Source of the DNA: Indioceanicola profundi | GTDB lineage: Bacteria > Pseudomonadota > Alphaproteobacteria > Azospirillales > Azospirillaceae | Assembly: GCF_003568845.1 (NCBI RefSeq) | Contig: NZ_CP030128.1 | Coordinates: 62,001 to 126,000 of the forward strand | DNA: 64,000 nucleotides | Direction of reading: 5' to 3' | Shown here: positions 57,083-64,000 of the stretch, piece after piece | How the letters are laid out: the number at the start of each line of letters is the position of its first letter | Position numbering within the stretch: the first letter of the stretch is position 1 | Position numbers and translations under genes: made by a program | The notes under the pieces: model-generated | Told to the model about the DNA's origin: nothing | What the model saw: only the letters and a program-made list of their open reading frames with translations | The model's database searches: none

Positions 57083-57994
57083 TCATGCAGGCTCCGCCTC
57101 CCGCACCAGCCCCTGCTCCTTGGCGCGGTCCAGCAGGTTCTTGACCGATGAGCGGCTCCAGCGCAGACCGCCGCGCGGCGTGCGCTGCCCCATGCTCTGG
57201 AGCCGGCGCGCGATGCCGTCCAGCGTGAGGCCGGGTTCCAGGCGCGCCAGGCCAGCCACCATGAGCACCAGGTCGTCACTGTCAACACGCTTGGGCGCAG
57301 CAGCGAGCACATCCTGGCGGACCAGACCCGCCGCAGCCAGCCGGCGCACGGCCCGGATCAGGCTGTTGGGCGTCCACGGCTTGCGATCCCAGGGCCGGAT
57401 GCTGCCCGAAGCATTCAAGGCGCGCACAACCCGATCCCAGGCCGCGGTCGGCCGAAGCGCCTCCACGGTTGGCAGGAACTCCTGCGCGTGGGCGATGACG
57501 AGGTCGTCCCGGGCCACCTCCCTCCCCTGCCGCACCTTCTCCAGGGCCGCGGGGTCGCGCCGGCGCAGCCCGGGATTGCCGGGCGCCTTTCCCCTGGCCA
57601 CGGCCGCTTTGAGCCCGGCGATGGAGCGCTCGCGGATCAGGGCCCGCTCCAGTTCGGCGGCAGCACCGAGAACCTGCAGGGCGAAGCGCCCTTGCGGGCT
57701 GGTGGTGTCGATCGGGTCGCCCAGGGACTTGAAGGCGATGCCGCGCTGCTCCAGCCCGTCGATCACCTCCAGCAGGTGAAACAGCGAGCGCGCCAGCCGG
57801 TCGATGCGGGCCACCACCAGCGTGTCGCCCTTTTTTAGGCTGGCCAGGACCTTGGCCAGCACGGGCCGGTCGCGGTCGCCGCCCGAGGCATGCTCCTCGA
57901 AGATGCTGGAGCACCCTGCCTGCTTGAGGGCGAGCAGCTGCAAACCTGTGGACTGGTCTTCGGTCGAGACGCGGGCGTAGGCGATAAGGGCCAT
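57083..57994 (-). CDS. Serine recombinase (resolvase/invertase type) with long C-terminus
   Basis: A 303-residue site-specific recombinase. The catalytic Ser is in AYARVSTEDQ near residue 10, followed by DRDRPVLAKVL, VVARIDRLARS (active-site Arg residues), DTTSPQGRFALQVLGAAAELERALIRERS and the long E helix. The C-terminal half (about 150-303) is longer than the helix-turn-helix of Tn3-type resolvases and has a RWSRSSVKNLLDRA helix that may bind DNA. AGGA is seven bases before the ATG. A cluster of short repeats begins just upstream (58019), where a recombination site would be expected. Confidence 0.88.
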   Translation of the reverse strand: MALIAYARVSTEDQSTGLQLLALKQAGCSSIFEEHASGGDRDRPVLAKVLASLKKGDTLVVARIDRLARSLFHLLEVIDGLEQRGIAFKSLGDPIDTTSPQGRFALQVLGAAAELERALIRERSIAGLKAAVARGKAPGNPGLRRRDPAALEKVRQGREVARDDLVIAHAQEFLPTVEALRPTAAWDRVVRALNASGSIRPWDRKPWTPNSLIRAVRRLAAAGLVRQDVLAAAPKRVDSDDLVLMVAGLARLEPGLTLDGIARRLQSMGQRTPRGGLRWSRSSVKNLLDRAKEQGLVREAEPA

Positions 57995-58018
57995 GGACGA
58001 TCCTGTGGCTTCCTGTCA

Positions 58019-58329
58019 TTCCGGCTTCATGAGCGGACTGGCTTTTGAGGATTTGCGCCGTTGCGTTCCGGCTTAAATGGTGGCGCTTCCGGCTTCAAGG
58101 GCGGAATCTCCGGCTTCATCGGCGGACAAAACGTCACCACGATGTTGCGGGCTCAGCCGCCACGCCGGAGTTTTCGTCGGACGTCACGGCCGGGGATACC
58201 GCCATGGCTAGAAGCGACAGCAAAGACGACAGCAGACCGGTCCTGAAGCCGGAGATCGGATCAGGATTCAAGCCGGAGAATGGGCGGGAAAGCGGCCAAA
58301 TGGGCCAGATTCCGGTATTGAAGCCGGAG
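58019..58329. repeat. Inverted cluster of CCGGCTTCA-type repeats
   Basis: Four plus-strand copies of a 19-base unit (consensus TTCCGGCTTCAAGGGCGGA) start at 58019, 58066, 58087 and 58108; the last three are exactly 21 bases apart. Three opposed copies of the core (TGAAGCCGGAG) lie at 58244-58254, 58268-58278 and 58319-58329. The two sets face each other across about 118 bases without a gene. This suits the multiple terminal repeats of IS21-type elements with the interior lost, or a recombinase/partition site. Helical spacing favours a protein-binding array. Confidence 0.7.
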
Positions 58330-59188
58330 CGACAACCGCGTAAGCCGTACCGTCATCCCTCTCGATTTTCAAGCCTTGCGGCGGGGCATAACCGGGCGGA
58401 TGAAAGCCAGCGGAAAAGATTGTGGCCTGCCGGACAGCCCCTGACCGCTCCCTTTTCCCGGGCACGATCCGGAGGCCGATGGCGCCGCACCCTCGGGCTT
58501 TACGGGCGCTCCGATTTCATGGGCTCTGCTGCGACCCTACTCGTCGCCCACGGTCGATCAGGACAAAGGCAGCCTTCTGAAATCCAGGGAATACGCCGCT
58601 TTGGCGGTTTCACCTAGCACTCGGCCCCAGTTCGGCCCCGACGACCCTTCTACGGAATGAGGCACCAAAACGGGGGCGCTCCGCCCCGAAAAGCCGCGGC
58701 ATCCAGCTTTTCTACAGAATGGCTGCACAGCGACAGTCAGCGGCAGATTCCAATGGCCAGAATCCAGGCAGGGCCTGGGTTTTAGAACCGTTCTACTGAC
58801 ATCAAGAGTGATCCGCTGACAACATGTCTGACTCACTGACAACATGTATGAGCGTTCACAAGCGGCATCCTGCCCTTCTATGGAACGGCTGCACCGAGGC
58901 AGCCGACGCGACATGTTTACGTGCAGCTACCATTGTCACCTTTCACTTGACGATCGCGGACTCACGAACGCCGCGATCCTCGGGTTTTGCCCCGGAAAAT
59001 CCAATTTCCAATAACCGTGCGAAGCCCGTTGCTGAGGCAGTCCCACTTGCGGCTGCATGGACCCTCGCCGGTTCATTCTGCGGCAGTGGATAGAGGGACG
59101 CGCTGGCGTGTTCGAAATGCGGTCTGATGGGCTGGCGTCCGGGTCCGGTTGGACCTATATTCTGGTCAGCTAGTCAGGAGGTGGAGGC
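58330..59188. other. Gene-free stretch of about 860 bases
   Basis: No credible gene. It holds three 20-base tandem repeats (58796-58855) and a 60-base AT-richer segment. The last 30 bases carry the AGGAGG site of the antitoxin gene. Confidence 0.5.
58796..58855 (+). repeat. Three tandem 20-base repeats
   Basis: Units start at 58796, 58816 and 58836, each with CTGACA; the second and third share CTGACAACATGT exactly. The spacing is two helical turns. Iteron-like or IS-end-like; no rep gene is next to it. Confidence 0.6.
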
Positions 59189-59473
59189 ATGGAACGGGTG
59201 AACAGGCCGGGAACTGGCGGCGGGTGGAAGCTGGAAGATGCGAAGGCGCGGTTCAGCGAACTGGTGCGCCGGGCCCGCACGGAAGGACCACAGCTGGTGA
59301 CCCGGCGGGGAAGGGATGCCGTGGTTGTCATCGCGGCGGAGGAGCTGGAACAGCTGCAGGCAACGCAGGCCGCGCCGGGCGGATTTGTGGAGTTCATGGA
59401 AAGCCTGCATGTTGCAGGCGCTGAGCTGGATTTCGCGCGCGACCACGATACCGGGCGGGACGTGGAGCTGTGA
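59189..59473 (+). CDS. Phd/YefM-type antitoxin
   Basis: A 94-residue protein with the Phd/YefM DNA-binding start (WKLEDAKARFSELVRRARTEGPQLVTRRGRDAVVVIAAEELEQL) and an acidic C-terminal tail that would wrap the toxin. AGGAGG is seven bases before the ATG. The stop overlaps the toxin GTG (GTGA). Antitoxins of this family repress their own operon. Confidence 0.9.
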   Translation: MERVNRPGTGGGWKLEDAKARFSELVRRARTEGPQLVTRRGRDAVVVIAAEELEQLQATQAAPGGFVEFMESLHVAGAELDFARDHDTGRDVEL

Positions 59474-59949
59474 TTGGATGGCTGCTGGACACCAATGTCG
59501 TGTCGGCCCTGATCAATCCGTCGGGAGCCCCCAGTGTCAAGCAGTGGGCGGCATCGCAGGACGAGCATCTGTTCCATCTCAGCATCCTGACCATCGGGGA
59601 GTATGAAAAGGGCATTGCCAACCTGCCGCCGGACAGTGCGGATCGGAGGCGGCACATGGCCAGCCGCGACGCGCTGATTGCCCGCTTCGGCCCACGGCTG
59701 CTGCCGGTCAGTGATGGGGTGGTGCGCCGCTGGGGCGTGATCAGTGGCACCGTGCGGCGCGATACGGGGCACCCGCCACCTGTCATCGACACGCTGTTGG
59801 CCGCCACCGCGCTCGAGGCCGAGCTGTATCTGGTCACCCGCAATGGCAAGGATGTGCGGCACAGCGGGGCGGCGGTGTTCGATCCATGGACGGACGATCC
59901 CGCCCGCTTTCCGGTCAGCCGAAAGCGGCGGGGACATCGACCGGGGTAA
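59470..59949 (+). CDS. VapC-type PIN-domain toxin
   Basis: A 159-residue PIN ribonuclease. The metal-binding acidic residues are Asp7 (LLDTN), Glu44 (GEYEKG), Asp107 (VIDTLL) and Asp128 (TRNGKD). The GTG start overlaps the antitoxin stop, so translation is coupled. VapC toxins cut tRNA or rRNA when the antitoxin is lost, stabilising plasmids. The basic, Arg/Gly-rich tail after residue 148 is unusual and may be accessory. Confidence 0.9.
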   Translation: MIGWLLDTNVVSALINPSGAPSVKQWAASQDEHLFHLSILTIGEYEKGIANLPPDSADRRRHMASRDALIARFGPRLLPVSDGVVRRWGVISGTVRRDTGHPPPVIDTLLAATALEAELYLVTRNGKDVRHSGAAVFDPWTDDPARFPVSRKRRGHRPG

Positions 59950-60018
59950 GCGCGGGGCTTCGAGACGGATAGCCCAACAGCATGAAGGCTTGACCGCATC
60001 CGGCGGTTCCTGCCGGAC

Positions 60019-60495
60019 ATGCTGTCGGCGGCTGGCCAGCAATGCATGTCTTTCGATGCTGCGACGATAGAATGCTTGATCGCTGCGGCGGAGCTGCTGC
60101 TTGAAACGGCCAAGGATGAGATCAGCCCGAACGAGGCTGCTCGGCTCCTTGGCATGTCCCGGCAATCCGTGGTGAACCTGATTGGGCGCGGCACCCTCCC
60201 CTACAGGAAGGTCGGCGCGCATCATCGGCTTGGCCGGCGTGAGGTCGAGCGCTATGCCGAGCCGCAAATGGGGCTCCGCCGGAACACTCTGGACACCATC
60301 GCCTCTATTTCGCAGCAGTACGATTTCAAACTGTGGCAGAAGCAACGAAGCCGACCCCGGTGCTGGACGCCTGCGTTCTTTTCGTGGGCAACGTACCCAC
60401 TTCCTGCTGAACTTGGTGGAAAAAGGGTGTGTTCACGCCGGCCTGGTCTTTGCTCATCCACGAACAATGGATACGCAACGTCCGTCGGCAGCTAG
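60019..60495 (+). CDS. Excisionase-type HTH antitoxin with readthrough tail
   Basis: Residues about 10-95 form an excisionase/MerR-like DNA-binding domain (ISPNEAARLLGMSRQSVVNLIGRGTLPYRKVG...RLGRREVERY) followed by LDTIASISQQYDF, the antitoxin of HTH-PIN pairs. The last 55 residues overlap the PIN gene in another frame and look unnatural, so a normal stop near 60330 was probably lost. The start may be 60019 or the ATG at 60046. It precedes a damaged toxin gene. Confidence 0.7.
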   Translation: MLSAAGQQCMSFDAATIECLIAAAELLLETAKDEISPNEAARLLGMSRQSVVNLIGRGTLPYRKVGAHHRLGRREVERYAEPQMGLRRNTLDTIASISQQYDFKLWQKQRSRPRCWTPAFFSWATYPLPAELGGKRVCSRRPGLCSSTNNGYATSVGS

Positions 60496-61205
60496 GCATT
60501 CCGCTCAAAGCGCTGGCGTATCGGCGAGAGCGAATGGATCTTGCGTTTTCGGAGGCACTCCACCAGCCGCTGTCGTCATGGGTTTCGGAGGTCCTGGCTG
60601 GGTGCCGCACGGAGGGCCAGCGGAAGGACGCCCACGTAATCGCGTTGGCGATCACTACCAAGGCCAATCCTGTCATCACGGACAGTGAAAGGGATTTCCT
60701 TCGCAAGCTGCTCGACAGCAGGGGGCGCGCCGCAATCCCTCCGGATGCATTCTGTATAGATATGATCCTCACCCAGCCGGTTGAGGTACTGGCGCCCCGT
60801 AGCCATCATCGGTCATTGCGGCGGCCACCAGTGACGGCGCACCAGTACCTGGACCATCTGGCAGGCTCCAAGATCGCACCGCCCAAACTGGCCGGTCACA
60901 TCAAAGTCGAGACTCTGGAACAGGCCCCGCTTCCGCTGGGGGTCAGCCGCGTGCCGGCGCGGATTGCCCTCAGCTGCAAAGCCTACTCACATCCCCGCTC
61001 CGGCGGACCACGGCCACCGCCCGCCAGATTGGCGCCAGCCCAACTGGCAGGCTGGGATCCTGGGTCCTGGATATGGGCCGCCGGCGCTCTCACCGCCACG
61101 ATCCGAAGGCCAGCCGGAATCGCAACCTCCTGCCCGACCGGCCACGCCCCCATCTTCCAACACGCGTCAGCGATCCTCGACCGCTTGGACCTGCCGGGAG
61201 TCTGA
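60333..61205 (+). pseudogene. PIN-domain toxin with two compensating frameshifts
   Basis: A GTG at 60333 opens a PIN gene: TPVLDACVLFVGNV, then one base is missing near 60391-60396, the sequence continues as FLLNLVEKG in another frame, and an extra A in the run at 60420-60424 restores the first frame for VFTPAWSLLIHEQWIRNVRR, KDAHVIALAI, VITDSERDFL and CIDMILTQPVEVL. Between the two shifts the first frame has a TGA. The downstream part to about 60920 resembles a VapC C-terminal helix; the rest to 61205 is doubtful. The gene is inactive unless the two errors are sequencing faults. Confidence 0.7.
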
Positions 61206-61784
61206 GGGGCCCAGTTCCGGACTTTCCCCAGTGACGTCCCCGCTTGCCTTCAACGCGGCCTCGACGCGGCGCAGCTCGTTCTGCAGCACCTTGATCTGCG
61301 CCTTCAACCGCTCCCGGCGTTCGAGAAGGCTCTCCTGGCGGCTCCGCGGCTGTTCGGCCGCGTTCCGGCGGAACGACACGACACGGCGGTAGGAGACATC
61401 CGGCGCCACGACGCGCTCCGCCACGGCCTGCTGCAGCAATGGTTCCGGCATGAGCGAGATCTCATACACCGTTGCATAGCTCTTCGGCAGAAGGGCGGCG
61501 TCGACGCGACCGGAATCGATGAACCGGGCCGCCGATCTCAGCTTCGACGCCGTTGCCTTGCTGAAGGGCAGGCTGAGCCGGTCGACCTCCTCCTCACCGA
61601 ACTTGGCCGCCGCTTGGTCGAGATGGCGCCCGATCTCCAGGAAGGTCTCCTCGGCCCGGTCCCACAGGCCCTGGATCCGAACCTCGTAGTCCTGCAGCGT
61701 CTTTGGCACGAAGACAGCGGTCTGCTCGTTGCGATGGGCGCGGACCTGCTTGGTCGAGAGCTGAAAGGCTGGCTTAGCGGTCAA
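61167..61784 (-). CDS. ParA-partner protein (helical, DUF3102-like)
   Basis: A 205-residue protein from a TTG at 61784 that overlaps the parA stop by 11 bases; GGGAGA is seven bases upstream. The centre (EETFLEIGRHLDQAAAKFGEEEVDRLSLPFSKATASKLRSAARFID) resembles DUF3102-type plasmid proteins, and the C-terminus is a long coiled coil (QESLLERRERLKAQIKVLQNELRRVEAALK). It lacks a ParB nuclease-like domain. I infer a site-binding or ParA-stimulating partner in a type Ib-like partition unit. Confidence 0.65.
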   Translation of the reverse strand: MTAKPAFQLSTKQVRAHRNEQTAVFVPKTLQDYEVRIQGLWDRAEETFLEIGRHLDQAAAKFGEEEVDRLSLPFSKATASKLRSAARFIDSGRVDAALLPKSYATVYEISLMPEPLLQQAVAERVVAPDVSYRRVVSFRRNAAEQPRSRQESLLERRERLKAQIKVLQNELRRVEAALKASGDVTGESPELGPSDSRQVQAVEDR

Positions 61785-62505
61785 GGCCAATCTCCCGTCG
61801 CACGAAGGCCCAAAGCCCCTCCACATAGTCCGTCGCCGGCGAGCGCGCGATCTCCTGTGGACCGACGCCCAGTCCGAAGCTGTCGTTGAACACCTCATAC
61901 TGAGGGATTTCGACCGGCACCAGCGGCCCGGCCGCGTTCAGCTTCAGCCGCGCCGTATTCGTGTTGGTCTTCACATTGTGCTGGATCCGGTTCAGCACCG
62001 CGGCAAAGCGGCTAACGCCCAGCACATTCAGGTGCTCCAGCCAGCGTGTCGCCGCCATGACGTCCGGCGGTCCATGCTGGCTGGGCACCAGGACCAGATC
62101 TGCTGCTTTCAGCACGGCTTCCATCTGCTCCGGCGCCGCCTCCACGCCGGGCGGCGTGTCGACGATGATGATGTCGAGCGGCTGCTCACGCGCCACATCC
62201 AGAAACGCCTGCACATTGCCCATCCCGACATCCTCGAACATAGCGATCTGCGGCGCCGCGTCCGGGCGTTCGCTCCACCAGTCCCGCAATGACTTTTGCG
62301 GATCCAGATCGACCATGGCGACCTGAAGCCCCGCATGCGCCGCGGCGACCGCCAGCGCGCGGGCCACGCTGGTCTTGCCGACGCCGCCCTTGCTTGCCGA
62401 GATTACGACCAGCTTCGGCACCTGCACCGGCGTGGCGCCGGTCTGCCCCTTGCCTGCCGGCTTGGCGGCCTTGCCGGTGCGGCGTTCCTTGACTGCTACG
62501 GCCAT
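61774..62505 (-). CDS. parA: ParA-family partition ATPase
   Basis: A 243-residue ATPase from the ATG at 62505 (GGGGGAG four bases upstream). The deviant Walker A is KGGVGKTS near residues 40-47, Walker A' is VDLDPQKS and Walker B is IIIVDTPPG. The short N-terminus without a helix-turn-helix marks the small ParA type (Ib) used by plasmids, where the partner protein rather than ParA represses the operon. It is coupled to the partner gene downstream. It drives plasmid positioning by binding nucleoid DNA with ATP. Confidence 0.9.
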   Translation of the reverse strand: MAVAVKERRTGKAAKPAGKGQTGATPVQVPKLVVISASKGGVGKTSVARALAVAAAHAGLQVAMVDLDPQKSLRDWWSERPDAAPQIAMFEDVGMGNVQAFLDVAREQPLDIIIVDTPPGVEAAPEQMEAVLKAADLVLVPSQHGPPDVMAATRWLEHLNVLGVSRFAAVLNRIQHNVKTNTNTARLKLNAAGPLVPVEIPQYEVFNDSFGLGVGPQEIARSPATDYVEGLWAFVRREIGLDR

Positions 62506-63170
62506 TGGCTCCCCCGATTTCAAGATGCGCCATCCTACATGCCCTCCGCCTGTCGGCAAGCCCGCGCTGCCGGTTCGGCGCTGAACCCTCCTTTCCTGTG
62601 GCGCAGGCGCTGCAGGCCGTTGTGGCCGGAGATGCAACGGCCCTCGTGAGAGCCACGCCTCATGGTCCTGCGCCGGGATCTGGTCCGGTCAGCGGGCCGG
62701 TCCAGCCCCGATCGGGAGGAGGCCCATCCTGGAGGAGAGGGGCCGTCCGAACGCAAGCCAGAGCGGATTCGATGCGACCCTGCCACGCCGCCCTGGCCAT
62801 TCTCCGGGTTGGCAACCGGAAGGTTCTCCTCCTGCACATCGCCCTTTGATGGGCGCCGGCATCCGCCCCGACGGGTTTCAACGTTGAAACCTCCACCTGG
62901 ACAGCGCCGGAACAGCCCTGGTCAAATTTCCGGGGTCCCGCTTCACAGGATGTGGATGAGATCACATCCTGGTGACGGGTGGGGCGGAGTCAATCTCACG
63001 ATCCATGCTTGCCGCCACCGCCGTTCCGGCAAGGACCTGGTGTACAGGAAAGATTCAAATGCCCTGCACCATCGGGTTCAAGCGCCATCAGGGTCGCGGC
63101 CGCTGTACAATGTGCCGGATCGGCGCGTGCTGCTGATGGCAGCTCAGGCCTTGCGCGGATCCAAGCGCGC
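62506..63170. other. Gene-free stretch of about 660 bases
   Basis: No gene recognised. As the upstream flank of parA it is the expected place for the partition promoter and centromere-like repeats, but I see no clear direct-repeat array. Confidence 0.45.
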
Positions 63171-63615
63171 CTAATAAAGCCATCTTTGGACGACGCGCCA
63201 GCAGATAAGGCCGGCGGCGCGGTGGCGGAAGCCTGAGACGATGTCGGCGCGGCGCCCGCAGCGGTTGACGAGGCGGCGGTATCGGCTGAACCATGCGAGC
63301 GTCCGTTCCACCGCCCACCTGTGGCGAACTAGGCGCTGGCCGGTGTCCATCCCGCGCCGGGCGATCCGGGGCGTGATGCCGCGGCGGCGCAAAGCCCGGC
63401 GAACAGGGGCAACGTCGTAGCCCTTGTCGGCGTGGAGCTTGGCCGGGCGGCGGGGCCGTCCCGCGCACTGCCGGACCGGCGGCACGGTGTTGACCAGGGC
63501 CACGATCTCCTTGCTGTCGTGCCAGTTGGCGGCAGTGAGCCTCAGGGCGAGAGGGATGCCGTTCACGTCCACGAGGATATGGCGCTTGGAGTCCAGGGTT
63601 TGGCGGACATGGTCA
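63171..63615 (-). pseudogene. IS5-family transposase, C-terminal fragment
   Basis: The frame encodes the DDE second half of an IS5-type transposase: TLDSKRHILVDVNGIPLALR, AANWHDSKEIVALVN, KLHADKGYD with a catalytic Asp, RRALRRRGITPRIARRG and RHRWAVERTLAWFSRYRRL with the catalytic Glu. The upstream part fades at about 63615, so the N-terminal half is missing. It is not the missing half of the 39.3 kb fragment: the two belong to different subtypes. Confidence 0.8.
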
Positions 63616-64000
63616 CCCGAAATGAAGGCCCTACAGTCCGGATGGATGTTGCTGCGGGCCAGACTGCCCTCGCTCTCTCCTGGCCGACCGAAGCCATGGG
63701 CTACCGGGCTCGCCGCTTCAACTCAGCCACTGGTCCGGGTTTCGATCGGCTGCGCTCCGACGCCATAACCCCACCGGCTTGGCTCCTCACGGCCCCTCCC
63801 TTGGAGAAGAGCGGATACGAGCACGGGCCAGGACTTTGACTGCGGCACGCCGGAGCGGCTCATGACCGCCATACGCCCGCAATGCCACCCGGCCGGTCAT
63901 GCTATATGATGTTGCCGCTTCGTGAGAGGGCCGGGTTCTGGCCGGAGCAACTGGCCGGTAACATAATGAGTTGGACCATGGACCTTCAGCTTCGCCCTGC
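63616..64000. other. Gene-free end of the window
   Basis: Nothing recognisable in about 385 bases. A short frame on the plus strand has no family features. Confidence 0.4.

Noticed and set aside
58019-58329. CRISPR array
   Set aside because: Copies are few, occur in both orientations and are separated by only 2 bases or by uneven gaps; no cas genes.
58045-58617. Plus-strand frame with repeated Leu-Lys-Pro-Glu motifs
   Set aside because: The protein repeats are simply the translation of the inverted DNA repeat cluster; no ribosome site or family.
1-64000. tRNA or rRNA genes
   Set aside because: I saw no conserved rRNA segments or cloverleaf with GGTTC-type arms; without a covariance search a missed tRNA cannot be excluded.

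Overview
The window is GC-rich DNA of an alphaproteobacterium, most likely Rhodospirillales/Azospirillaceae. The grounds are HWE-family histidine kinases with stacked PAS domains, several methyl-accepting proteins, and a photoactive-yellow-protein/phytochrome hybrid (Ppr), a type described in Rhodospirillum (Rhodocista) centenum. A ParA ATPase with a partner gene, two toxin-antitoxin loci, at least five transposase remnants and many broken genes suggest a plasmid, megaplasmid or chromid accessory region rather than core chromosome. No rRNA or tRNA gene, rep gene or CRISPR array was recognised.

Layout. 0.3-10 kb: a GAF/PAS/HWE hybrid kinase with two response regulators, a CoiA-like nuclease, a membrane diguanylate cyclase and a wrecked PAS gene. 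10.2-14.9 kb: a compact operon with an NTF2/SnoaL-like protein, two radical SAM/SPASM enzymes, a PqqD-like recognition protein, a B12-binding-type radical SAM enzyme and a 4-OT-type tautomerase, preceded by an FNR/FixK-type box. 15-18.1 kb: a Thoeris defence locus (ThsB and ThsA) with a second, divergent TIR gene. 18.4-35.1 kb: a signalling block with Ppr, four more sensor kinases, a response regulator and a Crp/Fnr regulator. 35.3-47.5 kb: a DUF4392/D-glutamate-cyclase-like gene, four chemoreceptors, and IS110, IS5 and IS481 debris. 49-51.3 kb: a three-gene operon with a 52-residue Pro/Gly-rich protein ending in Gly, an E2-E1 fusion and a JAMM peptidase. 51.8-57 kb: a decaying zone with an IS6 element, a substrate-binding-protein remnant, three small response regulators, amber-interrupted genes and a VOC protein. 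57-64 kb: a serine recombinase, repeat clusters, two toxin-antitoxin loci (one frameshifted), parA with its partner and an IS5 fragment.

How the parts may work together. The kinases and single-domain response regulators form an unusually dense sensory set, and almost none of the regulators has a DNA-binding output. Red/far-red and blue light (Ppr), cytoplasmic PAS/GAF signals and chemoreceptors probably feed phosphorelays and motility machinery encoded elsewhere. The best candidates for little-described systems are the radical SAM operon, which looks like a RiPP or protein-maturation pathway expressed at low oxygen, and the E2-E1/JAMM operon, whose disordered, glycine-ended first product could be the conjugated tag. 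Both readings are inferences from gene content and motifs. Thoeris is a known anti-phage system and is assigned with high confidence.
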